From: Batkoa obscura
Taxonomy: Eukaryota; Entomophthoromycota; Entomophthoromycetes; Entomophthorales; Batkoaceae
DNA: 64,000 nucleotides
Direction of reading: 5' to 3'
NCBI GenBank assembly: GCA_030770535.1
Contig: JASVEC010000024.1
Location: 248,001-312,000 of the forward strand
The first letter of the stretch is position 1. Every line of letters begins with the position of its first letter. Below, piece after piece: positions 11,755 through 24,247 of this stretch. A program made the translations under genes and the position numbers. The notes below the pieces were generated by a model. The model did no database searches. It was not told the DNA's origin and saw nothing but the letters and a program-made list of their open reading frames with translations.

Positions 11755-12549
11755 CTATTCTATATGCATCCCACTCTCTGGATAATAATTCGTGTACACT
11801 TGTGAGTCCCAAGGTCCTAATGGATTAAGATTATCTTTAAATTTGTTAATATCCAAAGGAAGCGAACTGCCCTGTGTCTGATTCCAAGCTACATTATTTA
11901 AATAAGGTGACAGCATGTCTAACCCTATTAGATTATTATAATGCTGATAAGGAACACCCCAAGGATCTAGTATTTCAGCATTATTATGATTATTGATATA
12001 AGGAGTATATTGATGAGAAGGGGAATTAGAATTGATAGAAGGTGAAGTTAAATAAGAACTTTGATTAAAATTACAAGTGGTAGTGGTGCTATTATTGTAA
12101 TTTGGCATATTGCGATATCTGTCATCCAAATCAATATAGTTTGATTTCCCTTCAATACCTTGAGTTGGTAAATAGTCTGACATCTTTGGAGATAAACAAA
12201 AGGGCATAATCAAATCATTAAACTGAGGCAATGGATTTTGTTTTGATAAATTATAAGGGAGAGATTGGTGGGCAGGTATGTGAGCACTTGATGCTGAACA
12301 ATTGACCGTTTTGACCATCAAATGATTCTGGGACCTTGCCTTTGCTCTTCGATTTTGAAACCAGATTTGTACTGTTCTTGGATGCATATCTAATTTGTCA
12401 GCAAGTTCTAATCTTTTATCATGACTTGGTCGAGGATCTCTTTCAAATGTAGTTTCCAATTCTCGGACTTGAAACACTGTAGCACATTTTCTTGGTTTGT
12501 TTGGACTAGATAATTTAGGCTTTCTTTTTATTTTGGAATCTGATAACAT
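11755..12549 (-). CDS. homeodomain transcription factor
   Basis: An intronless ORF of 264 residues. The homeodomain lies near the N-terminus (about residues 17-75): helix 1 around FQVRELETTFE, helix 2 around KRLELADKLDM, and recognition helix with WFQNRRAKAR at about 63-72. This is a typical 60-residue homeodomain without the TALE loop insertion, so it belongs to the fungal PHO2-like typical class and not the mating-type TALE class. The rest is low-complexity, rich in Asn, Ser, Pro and Tyr, as usual for fungal regulators. The ATG at 12549 gives a short basic leader (KIKRKPKLSSPNKPRK) that may be a nuclear localisation signal. Targets cannot be inferred. Confidence 0.9.
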   Translation of the reverse strand: MLSDSKIKRKPKLSSPNKPRKCATVFQVRELETTFERDPRPSHDKRLELADKLDMHPRTVQIWFQNRRAKARSQNHLMVKTVNCSASSAHIPAHQSLPYNLSKQNPLPQFNDLIMPFCLSPKMSDYLPTQGIEGKSNYIDLDDRYRNMPNYNNSTTTTCNFNQSSYLTSPSINSNSPSHQYTPYINNHNNAEILDPWGVPYQHYNNLIGLDMLSPYLNNVAWNQTQGSSLPLDINKFKDNLNPLGPWDSQVYTNYYPESGMHIE

Positions 12550-14924
12550 AATGGCGATCTACGCTATAGTATATTATTATATGGAAGGATTAAAAGATTC
12601 TACTTTTAATACTGATAATAATTTTTTTAATAATTGATATATATTCTTGGATTATATAGGCTCTTTTTCCCACACACTCTGATTTCATATAAAAAGCAGT
12701 GCAAATCTGTTACTTTTTTGAGTAAGTGACTTTTTAAAGCTTTACTCTATACATTTGTTTTTTGGTGAATCTAAAAGCTTACATCATTAAAAAAAATAAA
12801 AATATGGGCAATCCTTTTGTTACTTGGATGATCTTTTTAGAGAAGAAAAGATTGACAATATAAACTTACGAGCTATCAACTGCTAAGAAAAATCTAGTCA
12901 TTGGAATTTAAATACTTCAAGTTGCCCATTGAGAAGTGATTTTTTAAACTTAGTTTATGCTTAAGTTGAATTCTAAAATTCATAAGTTTAAAAGATAAAT
13001 CCATAACAAGTCAATCGAATTGTATATAGTAAGGATCAGCACTTAGTTTTTCTTAGAAATTTTTGTTGCAAAGTAAAACGAAGGTTCAGGGATGTAAGTA
13101 TCAACACCCAACCTAAAAAAATAAAAAATTACATTTTAATTCATATTCTATTTTCATAGCATTATTTATAACAATAACGGTGTAGAAGATTAAAAATTAA
13201 CTTACGATGGAAGTATTGGTTGACTTTGAAATTAAAACTTCAATTAAAGTATGAGTAATTTAATATTTATTAAAAACATAATTATTTCACCAATCATAAT
13301 TACATGTTTTGAGTTTATGGATATATAAAATATATACTTGCTGTGTGAAGTTAAAATAAATGTTGCTTAAAACGTTACTATATAAAACAAATTTTATCTT
13401 TTGTAAAAACATTAAATTTTGATTAATAAAGTTTTGTGTTATTTGTTGCTTATCATAACATAAACAAAGAGCATTTTTCAATTTAAAATTTGAATATTTT
13501 CAATAATCTTTTTACATAACAATCATACTTAATAACAAAAAAACCTAATTCCTCAACTGTTATGTTTCTTCAAAGCTATGTGCTAGATTAAGAAGTTGCT
13601 ATTTTATGCAGGGTATATGTATTTTAGACTAGTTTTACTAATTTCCGAAAAAACGAATTTAAGCCACATGTTGAAAATTTTCTAAAAATTAAATAAATCA
13701 GCACTAACATAAAATTAATATAATAAAACTACTTTTAATGATCTTCAAGTCAAGACAGACCCTTTTTATGGCACTTCTATGAAACAAAGTAAATTTGCTT
13801 ATTTTAATGATAACTTTCTAAAAAGTTAATGAATACTTTTCAATAACGAATTCGCGTTTTAAATAATAGATTTTTAAAAATTATATTATCATTTAATTTG
13901 GCAATCACTTATTTCAGTCAATGCCAGAGGTAAATAAAGGTAAATCCAGATTATGTACTAAGAGAAAAGGATAAAATAAAAGCACAATAAGAACTCAATG
14001 GCCATAGATAATAAAAATATTTGAATTTTAGTTGAAACTCCAAGAATTCAAAAGATGAGTTGCTCATTTTAAAACAAACTATTTGAAAAAAGTTCTATTA
14101 CTTCATAAAAAAGGTATTCACTTTAACATTTATTATCTTTGATACAACAAAGTGTTTTAATATTATATAAAAATCCTAACGAAAGTAGTAGGTCCACGGT
14201 AAATTAAGAAATATGCTAATTAAATGTAACTTGCCATTTGCATTTTTATTTACAATAATTTTGTTACTGTCATAGTTGAATATAATGAAATAGAAAACAG
14301 TGAAATAAGACTTTCAAAAACATTCAAGTAAAGTATAGTCTTTGCTCTTCAATTAAGACTCTACAAAACGGCTAAATGTAACTTATTATTGATAGAACGA
14401 ATGTCAGATTGCATTTGAATAATTTGAATAAATATTTAACCTCTTATTATAGTTTATTATAATATTTAGTGTCATAATCTGTAAGAATATATTTCTTTAG
14501 AATATTTAAACCAAATAACTCTCAAAACATAAATTTGTTAAAGAAATACATTTTAATCCATATATAATTTAATCAATATAGGATCTGATAGCACACTCGC
14601 AAATTTCTCATTCCGCTGTAAAAAAAGTATGATATTGAGTATTTAAAGTCTATAAGTATAAGTTTCTATTAAATAAAGCTCCTTGAATACTTTAAGCTAG
14701 ACTTCTAGATCTATCTGAGTGTCTTATATTTAGCTTAAAATCATATTAAATAAAATTAGAAAAGCAGCCTGTTTGGATTATAATCCATAGTTTTAATGTT
14801 GGATTTTGAAAATAATAGCCAATCAAAAGCAAAAGAATAATTTTCAGAAGAGCACAAGGCTTTGAGAGAACTTAAATTCAGATTATATAAAAAAGACAGC
14901 TAATTTAAATTAATTTTTAATAAT
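12550..14924. other. intergenic, 2.4 kb
   Basis: Very AT-rich, no exon pair or RNA gene recognised. A 64-codon open frame on the minus strand near 13.3-13.5 kb has no supporting feature. Confidence 0.4.
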
Positions 14925-16677
14925 ATGAACGAAAAAGAAAATTTATTTCAAACTTTAGTTCAAAGGTAAGCTAACTTTTTCAACTCAATTGAATTTAACT
15001 AAATAAAAAAGAACGGAAGTATATAAAAAATTGGCGAGTTCAAAAATAAACCAAGAGTGGAAATTAAAACTGGATGCATTTTTACAACAGGCTGAACTGT
15101 TTAAAGATAATGAGTTTGAGGTAAATAAAATAGTGACTATGCAGAAAAGTTTTAAAGAATGATTTAGAGTAAAGCTAACGCTTTATTTAATCAACTAAAA
15201 CTAGAAGAGATAAACAATAAACAGATAAAGATAATAATTAATTTGAAAAAGTTAATTTATAAACTACAAAAATCAAAATTGATAGACCGAGGCACAATTA
15301 CAAAGGTATTTTACTAAAGCAATCTTAATGATAAATGATTTAATATTTTATCTAGGATCAAGGTTTGATAAATCATATTTATTTAAAAATAAAGATTAAA
15401 ATTAATTAAAAGATGATAATAAAACTGAATCATATAAGATTGAGCCATATAGTTTATACTTAAAAACAGGGAATGTAAAGTTATTTTCAAGTATCAATAA
15501 GATACCAATCAGTTATGAATTACGTAAGATTAAACGATTCTTCTAATTTAAGCAGTTACTAACAAGTACTAGCTAATAAAGTACAAAAGTTAAGCTTGTT
15601 ACCATCTCAAAATAAAAAGGCTGCCCCCTTAAGTAAAATATTAACAAAGAATCCAGGCTCCCTTAATTTTGATATTAACGATCTCATAGAAGTAAAGAAA
15701 GGTAACTGATGGTATTATAATTTAGGTTAATTTGTTTATATTTTATTTTAGTTTCAGCTATTATGGCTAGTCCTTATAATAGTATCGGACCTTCTTATGA
15801 CTCTGGAAATAGTTACATAGATGTGAATGATACTAATCTAATTGCAAGTGCACCGAATGGTATTCAATCATAAATTATCCATATTAATTTAATAAACTAA
15901 TAACTTTTAGATAAAAAAGAAGAATATGACTTTTTGAAATTAGAAGGGATTGATCCGGACTTTTTATTAAATGGTATTGAACAGCCAATTGAATGCAATG
16001 GCGCTATTAAAAAACAGATAAACGATGAAGAAAATTTTAATATTGACAAGTTGACTCAAATTATTAACGAAAGCTCAATTGATAATATAAAACAAAGCGT
16101 ACAAAGTATAATACAAGGAAATGAAACGACGTCCAAAAAAAATAAAATAAGAGATGAAGAAGGCAAAGATTTAATCTCAAGTCTCAAAAGAAAACTAAAT
16201 GAAAAAGAAATTGAAGGTAAGTATATTCTTTTAATAAAAATAGTTCAATAATCATATTATTTTAGATAATAAGCTAGAGCCAAATGCTATCTTAGTACAA
16301 ACGCACAAAATGCTTTCAAAATTGAAAGAACTCCAACATATAAGATTAAAATATAAAATAGATCAAGTATCTGAAGAAGAGTATAACTTAGGTATTATTA
16401 ATAATTTAAAGTAACTATTAAATTTATTAACTCTTTTTGAAGCTAAACATTTTAGAACAAAAATAAGTCAATTAGTAGATAAAGTACCACCTAAAGCTTT
16501 AGTGCGACCTACTGCGGTTCAGAAAATGATACAAAATTTTGTTAGTTTTGATTCTAATTATCAAGGTACGCTTAAAGCTTATCAACCTTATACTTTTTTA
16601 GATCATAAAAAGTAAGGATAAATTTTGTTTTTTACTATTATAAATTAAATTATTTTAGACATTTAATTAAAAATTAA
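14925..16677 (+). CDS. unknown many-exon protein, probably nuclear
   Basis: About ten or eleven short exons joined by 25-60-nt introns; the first are 14925-14965, 15012-15120 and 15168-15305. The product, roughly 430 residues, starts MNEKENLFQTL and is rich in Lys, Glu, Asn and Ile. Recognisable pieces are a helical N-terminal part, a segment ISYELPNKVQKLSLLPSQ then APLSKILTKNPGSLNFDI, an acidic EYDFLKLEGIDPDFLL, and a helical C-terminal block with VPPKALVRPTAVQKMI. It resembles subunits of chromatin or transcription complexes in style, but I cannot name one. The region 15306-15412 is uncertain: keeping the frame needs a 7-nt exon at 15356-15362 or another splice choice. The end may be the TAA at 16613-16615 or, after one more good intron, at 16675-16677. 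Confidence 0.6.
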
Positions 16678-17269
16678 TATTTAAAATTGATTTAGTTTGA
16701 TGGTAAAATTACTACTCTCTTAAATAATAATATTAATAAATTTTTTTATAAACATTATATTATTTTGAGTCAGCTTGAACTCAGCTTTTAGTTAATTTTT
16801 CACAGATAAATTAATTAATGTAAACTAACGGTTAAACTTTTGACTATAAATTAAAGTTTTGAACTTTATTATAAAGGCATAAATTTAATATGATTAATAA
16901 TAACGAACTAATAAAATTAATAAAAGGAATTGAGATCCGAAATTAGTTTTATTTGAACATATTTTAAAATTGATAATAATTATCATTTTAATGTTGTATT
17001 ATAAAAAATAAATAAAACTAGTTTACTCCTGTTTATTTTAGTCAACGCGATAATTTCAATTTATTTTCGTTTTATTCTTATTACAAATTTCACTATTACT
17101 AGCAAAAACAACAAAAAATTAATTTTAAATGAAGCTCAAATTGTTAAATGTATTGAAGGGTAAATAACGATGCGCATGAAATTGAACCAATCAATTCACA
17201 TTGTAACTATTAATAAGCTTTTAATCAAACAACAGAAAGGGCTGCCTTGGTTAATATAAATAGTCAAAG
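16678..17269. other. intergenic spacer before HMG-CoA lyase gene
   Basis: AT-rich spacer; the only visible landmark is a TATA-like box close to the downstream ATG, listed separately. Confidence 0.4.
17255..17262 (+). promoter_or_regulatory. TATA-like box next to the HMG-CoA lyase start
   Basis: TATAAATA ends only 7 nt before the first ATG (17270). If it works as a TATA box, transcription would start inside the first exon and translation would start at the second in-frame ATG (17306). Confidence 0.3.
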
Positions 17270-18350
17270 ATGGTAGCAACAAAGATAATCAGAAATTTAT
17301 TTAAAATGACTAGAAGTCAAAGTAGTTATTATAGTAATGTAATAGCTATTCTAAACTAAAAATTAATAAATTAAAAATTAATATTTTTATTCATTAGGTA
17401 GCTACAAAGCCTTTTATTAAAATAGTTGAAGTTGGACCAAGGGATGGTTTACAAAATGAAAAAAAAGTTATACCAACTGAAGTTAAAGTTAATTTAATTA
17501 ATCAGTTATCAAACACAGGTCTTAAGGCTATCGAAGCTACCTCCTTTGTTTCTCCAAAATGGGTGCCACAAGTAATTTCTATTATGTAATATATAGAACA
17601 AAGTATTAAAACTGAATTTAGATGGGTGATAACTTAGAAGTGATGAAAAAAATAAACAAAAAATCCAATGTAGATTATCCTGTATTAACACCAAATCTCA
17701 AAGGTTTACAGAGTGCTATCGAAGCTGGTGCTAAAGAAGTGGCTATTTTTGGAGCTGCTTCTGAGTCTTTCTCGAAGAAAAATATCAACTGTTCAATTGA
17801 TGAAAGTTTAGATAGGTTTAAAGAAGTGATGGAATTGGCTCTTAAAAACAACATTAAAGTTAGAGGGTACGTTTCATGTGTAGTTGGGTGCCCTTATGAA
17901 GGTTATATCCAACCAGAAGCTGTAGTCAAAGTAGCTAAAAAGATGTTAGATATGGGCTGTTATGAGATAAGCTTAGGAGATACCATAGGTGTAGGGACCC
18001 CTGGAACATTTAAAAAGCTTCTTGATGTGGTTACCAAACAAATTCCTATTGAAAAATTAGCTGTTCATTGCCATGATACTTATGGTCAAGCTTTAGCTAA
18101 TATTCTACTTTCAGTCCAATATGGCATAAGAGTAGTTGATAGTTCAATCAGTGGATTAGGTGGTTGCCCTTATGCTAAAGGTGCTACCGGGAACGTTGCC
18201 ACTGAGGATGTCGTTTATATGCTTGAAGGTATGAACTACGATACTCAAGTAAACTTACCAGAGCTTATTAAAATAGGAGACTATATTAGTAAAGAACTTG
18301 GAAGGCAGCCAGGATCTAAAACTGCTCAAGCTTTAATTAATAAATTATAG
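17270..18350 (+). CDS. hydroxymethylglutaryl-CoA lyase
   Basis: Exons 17270-17338, 17398-17571 and 17622-18350 give 323 residues, very close to animal HMGCL. The enzyme splits HMG-CoA to acetoacetate and acetyl-CoA, the last step of leucine breakdown. The TIM-barrel motifs are intact: [12 protein letters not shown] with the catalytic Arg-Asp, [40 protein letters not shown], the metal-binding AVHCHDTYG and the cysteine loop [14 protein letters not shown]. The first 23 residues are Lys/Arg/Ser-rich and look like a mitochondrial presequence. The C-terminus INKL resembles the peroxisomal CKL tail of the human enzyme. An alternative start at 17306 is possible. Confidence 0.96.
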
Positions 18351-18519
18351 GTTTTGTTTTGAATGAATAGGTTTTCGAATTTATATTTAAACAGTCACTA
18401 TTTTTAATTTTTTTTTGATATTATTTTGGGCAAACAATTTAGTAATAAAATTAATTTTGCTCAAATAGTGAGTCTATTTTTTGTAATAATTTAGTTTTAG
18501 TTAAGCAGTTTTTTAAAGT

Positions 18520-21500
18520 ATGGAGCAATTAAACGCAGAGCTTACGCTTGACCCTTTTGATTATAATCTATGGTGTCAATTACTAAGTGAAGCACAAGCA
18601 GCTGCCAATGAAGACTTAATACGTAGTACTTATGAAAGGGTGCTCGCTGTATTCCCAAACTCTGTAAGTTTTAAATGAACCATTCTTATTCCTATAACTC
18701 ATTTTTATATTCAAGGTTCAACATTGGTTAGAATACATTGATTTTGAATTAAAGAATAACCAGTTAACCAAAGCAGAAGCTTTATTTACTCGTTGTACTA
18801 CATCTCTTTGTTCTTTAGCTATATTCAAGCTATACCTTCAGTATATTAGAAGGGCCAATAGTACACGTGAGGGTGTTCCTAAGGGGCCAACAGGACGTAA
18901 GATTATAATTCAAGCTTTTGAATTTGTTCTTCATCGTGCAGGGTATGATCGGGAAGCAGGGCCAGTATGGTTAGAATATATTGCACTCCTCAAAACGAAT
19001 GAGGTTAGTGAACTTATAAGTTTATTAAAAAGAGATATTAAATCAATTAAGTATTTAAAGCTTACAAGTTATTTTAGTTTAAGGGCTTTAATATTAAGTT
19101 TTTTTGATATTAATGATACTTGTTTAATTATTTATTTAAGCTTATTTGTTAAATTGCTTTTGTTTTTTTTAGTCACATAACAGCTGGGAGCAACAGCAAT
19201 CTATTGAAAAGATTCGAAGAGTTTATCACCAAGCTGTCTCGATCCCCACCTTATCACTTGATCAAATTTGGAAAGAATATGAATTGTTTGAAAACTCACT
19301 TAATCGTGTTGCAGTAAGCTAACTATTAATTTAAAATATTATCTTTGACATTTATTTAAGGCCAAAAAAATATTAAGTGAACGGTCATCGATTTACAATA
19401 ACTCTAAGGCGGTTCTTAAGGACTTAAAAAATTTCACTGATCAGCTTAAACTTTCACTGAAAACCCCAACGAGGCCACCAATGTGGTCTCCAAATGATAT
19501 AAAACTGGTAATGCTACTGCTTATCTTTGTTAATTATTTATCTTTGTTGATTAATTATTTATTAATTGAATATACAGGCTGAATTATGGAGAAATTATAT
19601 CATTTGGGAAAAAACAAACCCACTTGGTTATGAATTAGTCGACATGGTTCGTGCTCGTCTTATCTTTGCTTATAATCAAGCAATTATTGCTATGCGCTTC
19701 TATCCTGAATTTTGGTAAGTTAAACTAATATGATTAGTTTATGGTATTCATTCTTTTCTAGGGTTGATTTTGCAACCTTTTATTTGAGGAATAATAAAAA
19801 AAATGAAGCGTTAGCTGTATTCAAAGCTGCCTCTAAAGCACTTCCAACCAGGTAATTGTTTGCATTTTATTTAATATCAATATTGATATCTCTTTTAGCA
19901 TATTAATCAATGTCACTTATGCTGAGTTTCAAGAAAAGCAAAAGAGAGAAAGTGAAGCGCATGAGATATATAGAGAACTTATAAATAAATTAACTAAGCA
20001 ACTTGAAAATATCAAAGAGAGTTATGAAGCCAAGTTAAAAGAACTAAATGCACCAGATAAGGATGATATATTACTTAAAAGTAGAACAGACGGAGTAGAA
20101 ATTGATGGTGAAACAAAAGAAATGTTAAGAAGAAAAGAAAAGGTAAAAGAAAAGCAAAGACTTGAAATAGAAACTTTAAAGGATGAAGATTTGGACAAAA
20201 TCAAAAGACAAATTACTCTTGTTTGGATCCATTATATGAAATCCGCTAGACGTAGTGAGGTAACTTAGTTGATAATATTAATTAGTTAATTAATTAGTTA
20301 ATTAATTAATTAGGGAGTTAAAGGACTACGTAAAGTTTTTGGAGAAGCCAGAAAATCAGGCAATGTCACTTATCATCTTTTTGTTGATTCAGGTAATTTT
20401 AATTTAGTATTTTATTAAAAAACTAATTAGTTTATAGCATTAATGGAGTACTACCACCAAGATGATCCAAAAATTCCAGAGAACATTTTTCAATATGGAC
20501 AGCGGTTTTTTGCTCAAGAACCTGGATATATTTCACAATACCTTGATTATTTAATGAAGAAAAAGGATACAAATAGTAATCTTTTTTCATTTTTATTTTA
20601 TAGTTTTAATATGTATTAGATACTAGAGCATTATTTGAAAGAAGTATAGAAAATATACCAAAAGACAAAGCGCTTGAGCTATGGGAAAAAATATCAAGTT
20701 ATGAAGCAGATTATGGGGATATTTCTAATTTAGAGAAAATAGAATCACGTATCTTCGGGAGTTACTCATTAAGTAATTGTAATTTTTTATTTTTTTATTT
20801 TATCTAACATAATTTCAATAGTCTCTGCTTCAAGCCTATATGCTGAAAGGTTAAGTTATTTAGATATAAATGCAGATTCAGAGCTTGGACCTTTAGGTAA
20901 CTCGATTAATTGGTAAATTATAAATATTTTAATTTTACGTTTTAGACAAAGGAATGACCAGCTTAAAACTAGTATCAAATAATCCTGATGAGATTGCTAG
21001 TGCTATAGGAGCATCGAAGAAAACTTTATTAGACTCAGTAATTTCTGAAGAGTTTGTACGTCCAGATTTTAGTAAATGGACTTCCTATAAACCAAATGCT
21101 GATGGTACTAGAAATCCTGTTACAATTGCTTCATCATCTGCAATGCCAGCAGCCCAAACTGTAAACCAAACCAATCCCATACAAGCCACTGCACCTATAC
21201 CTGTTCCTGCACCTGCACCTGCACCTAGTGCTACATTAGAGCAAATACCCCCACAGGCGCCTGCTCCTTTGACAAACATGATGGGTGCGCCTCAACTCCC
21301 ACCTCAACCTCCAGTTATGCCGCAAAACCCTCCTTTAGATCTTCCACCAGCAGTAGCATACTTTTTATCTCAAATACCCCCACCCAGTGATTTCATGGGT
21401 ACTCGTTTAATAATATACTATAATATGATTTTTACTTATGCTTTTTCAGGTCCTAATATACCTATTGATCGTGTTATAAATATGATTGGAGAAGCAGTTT

Positions 21501-21829
21501 TGAATATTCCACCAGCACCCGATATGCCAGGTAACATGAACCCTAACGCACGTATGCCACCAAACTTTCCGAATCAAATGTCACGTCGCCCAGGCCCACC
21601 AGGAGGGTTTAGAGTAATGTTTCTTTATATGTATATTAATTAATTATTAATATTGTTTAAGCCAAATCAAGGTTTTAGAAATGATCATATGAAACGTATG
21701 CAACCTTCACCCCATACTGGGTTTCCAATGTCTTCAGAAGATCAAAGTAAATATGCCTTATTTGTTTATACTATATATTCATATTTTCTAGATTTTCATC
21801 ATATGCAAAAGAGAAATCGACAAATGTGA
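18520..21829 (+). CDS. rna14: Rna14 / CstF-77, pre-mRNA cleavage factor subunit
   Basis: Fifteen exons give about 830 residues. The body is a string of HAT (half-a-TPR) helices with the family's aromatic signatures, such as NLWCQLLSEAQ, VQHWLEYIDFEL, GPVWLEYIALLKTNE, SWEQQQSIEKIRRVYHQAV, IWKEYELFENSLN, AELWRNYIIWEKTNP and LVWIHYMKSARR. CstF-77/Rna14 scaffolds the cleavage and polyadenylation machinery and binds Rna15/CstF-64 and Pcf11. After about residue 590 comes a Pro/Ala-rich linker with PVPAPAPAPAP-like runs and a short conserved block around PLDLPPAVAYFLSQIPPP and IDRVINMIGEAVLNIP, which fits the monkeytail region. The second intron uses GTTAGT and is 169 nt; the others are 40-60 nt. 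The intron at 21399-21449 is 51 nt, in frame and free of stops, so its retention would keep the protein open. Confidence 0.93.
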
Positions 21830-22395
21830 AGAGAGAGAAGATATCGAAAGGATGGCAATATTTTTATATCATCAACATTGACCGAATGCAAAAAAAGCAT
21901 TTTTAGTTTTCTTTAATCTGTTTTTAATAAAGCTATAAATTGTTTTTTATTTTTATTTTTATTTTATGATATCTTGTTATTTTAAAGGCTTACAATGGTT
22001 ATAAATTTTTTTATCATAACGGTATACTTCATTGTTATATTATTTTAAAAATAGACTAATTGTTCGTTTTTCTATCCTTGCCATTTCCTTATCTTGAATA
22101 TTATTTGAAAATACTAAGTTTATGCTTTCTAAGATCTAAAATAATAAATGATGATAGTTGTAAATCTAAGAACAGTATTTAAATCATTTAATTTAATAAA
22201 AATTGTTATAATTTTATTTAAAAATGAAAAATCTATTTAATACTCAACTAGTCATTAGTTTCAATAAAAACATTAACACTAATCGAATCTATGTAGTTAA
22301 GATAATATACATTATTTAGTATTTGTGAGAACAAAAAGCCATAAAATTTAATTAAATTTACTTTAAAATAATTTTTTAAATGATTATATAATAAG

Positions 22396-22502
22396 ATATG
22401 GGAGTGTTTTTTTTGACTTCATTATTTTTTCCATTTTTCAAGCGCTATTTAAGCGGAAAATTTGTTAGTAAAATTCTTAAACACAAAAATACATCCCCAT
22501 AT
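22396..22502 (+). mobile_element. miniature inverted-repeat element, copy 2
   Basis: A 107-bp copy with ends ATATGGGAGTG and CATCCCCATAT. Terminal inverted repeats of about 17 bp are followed inward by poly-T/poly-A. The core contains TCAAGCGCTATTTAAG. Flanking TA is included in the palindromic ATAT ends. No coding capacity. Confidence 0.85.
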
Positions 22503-24191
22503 TGCCATTGTTACTTTTACAATAAACATTAGTGAATAAAACAGAGGTAATTTTCCCCAACTAATATTCAAGTAAAACATCGCTGGTGCTAATTTGAAAA
22601 CAATAAAATTAATTATAAAATTAACAAAGAAGCCAAACGTGATATATTAAATCTACAGGAATGTATCCTTTACTCTAGTATTTTCTAGTATTTAGGGTTT
22701 ACAATTGTAAAAGATAGATAAACAAAATCATATTATTATATTAAATTGTACTTATTAGCAATATTTAAAAAGGTGATACAAGAATTAATATAGAGTAGTT
22801 TTACTTAACTTTAAAGCTTTATCATAAGATTTTTGTTCCTCAACAAATCAAATCACTTCTTAATATGTTTACTTACCTGTTATTTATCATCTTCTATTCT
22901 GTTACAAATATTTATACCAAAATATCAGCTAATTTTTTACAATTAAGTACCCATATCTTAAGTAATAAAAGCTTATTAGATTAATAGACCAACTTTCCTT
23001 CTTATTATTTATGTTGCTAAAAATTATGATACTGTTAAAAAAATCAGCTTTCTAATTATAGAAATAAATTTATTTACAAAGTTACTAATTAAATTTGTAA
23101 TATTATTATTGGTGTATTTATTGCAACCTTGGAATTTTGATATAAAGTTATCTTGTTATATGTTAGCTTAGAAATAGCTATATAAATCATCGATATCTTT
23201 CTTGTTTAGCGATATGGTAGAAAGATGAGTTAACAAGAATATTGTAGACTATTATTCTGCTCAATTCTTTAGTCGCTATCTTAGTACAATAGGATTGCGT
23301 ATCCTATAGTTCGGCTAATCTTAGATGTGACAGATAATCGAACTAGTAATTAATATTAAATTTTGACCTCTCAGATAAAGATATTTGACTAAACTTATTA
23401 ATCTCAACTATTAAACTAATAGGTGAATAATAATATATGAAATAGATATTGGAAACCAAGATAACTAAAAGTTTGTATAATTATCATAAGTGTAAATAAG
23501 TTCAAAATCAAAATCTAATATTCTATATCATAAAGTAACTTAAAAACCTTTCTATTTATTCTGATTTATAAATATAGTGCGCTTTTTTATGGTACAGCTT
23601 TTCAATGTAACATTAGATAATAAAAAAATGAACATGTTATAATTCGTGTTTTTAATGATTTAAAAATTAAAATAATTAATTCAATAGTTTTTGTGTACAT
23701 GTTTTGTTTGTAGAAGATATTTTTGAAGAACAAATAGATAAGAACGAATATTTAGAATATGGCTTAGTGATATAGCCATTAAAATAATGTTAAAATAATG
23801 TCAACATAATGTTTTTCGTTAACCATAACATTTATGAAAAAATCTTACAAATCAATAGGATTAATCTAAAGTAATCTTTTACTTTTACACAAATTGAGAA
23901 CAAGGCTATAAATAAAAACGAGATTCAGGAATAGAAGGGATAAATTTGAGGAAATTTGTAATATTTTTTACAAATCTGTCTCTTATCTTAATTTTCGGCT
24001 TCTAAATTGAGATTTTCTAATGACGACACCAGTTTCTTTTTAGTTATTCATAATTCGAACTAATTTATCACGTTTTCACAAATACTCAAATACTCGAAAA
24101 TTGAAATCAAATACTATTACATCAACTCTAACCAAAATAATATTATATATTAAATAATATTATTATTGGCTAGTATACAATGAGGATATAG

Positions 24192-24199
24192 TATAAAAG
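24192..24199 (+). promoter_or_regulatory. TATA box of the Thi5 gene
   Basis: TATAAAAG lies 48 nt upstream of the ATG at 24248. An inverted CCAAT (ATTGG) sits at 24165-24169, in a classical arrangement for a strongly expressed fungal gene. Confidence 0.5.
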
Positions 24200-24247
24200 A
24201 AATATTACATTCTATTTTAATAATTTTTTAAATCACAATTTAAAAAC

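Larger units (their letters stand above)
21830..24247. other. intergenic, 2.4 kb, with one miniature element
   Basis: No exon recognised. Contains the miniature element at 22396-22502 and the Thi5 promoter at its right end. No TPP riboswitch core (CTGAGA with a partner ACCTGA-type loop) is visible upstream of the Thi5 gene. Confidence 0.4.

Noticed and set aside
13287-13481. A 64-codon open frame on the minus strand
   Set aside because: Composition-driven, no homology or splice context.
13848-13860. A second CGCGTTT-type site in the 12.5-14.9 kb spacer
   Set aside because: It is about 1 kb from either flanking start codon and is not palindromic, so a promoter role is not supported.
23000-24247. 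TPP riboswitch upstream of thi5
   Set aside because: No CTGAGA-type core or paired loops were found; control must be at the promoter or lie outside what I can see.
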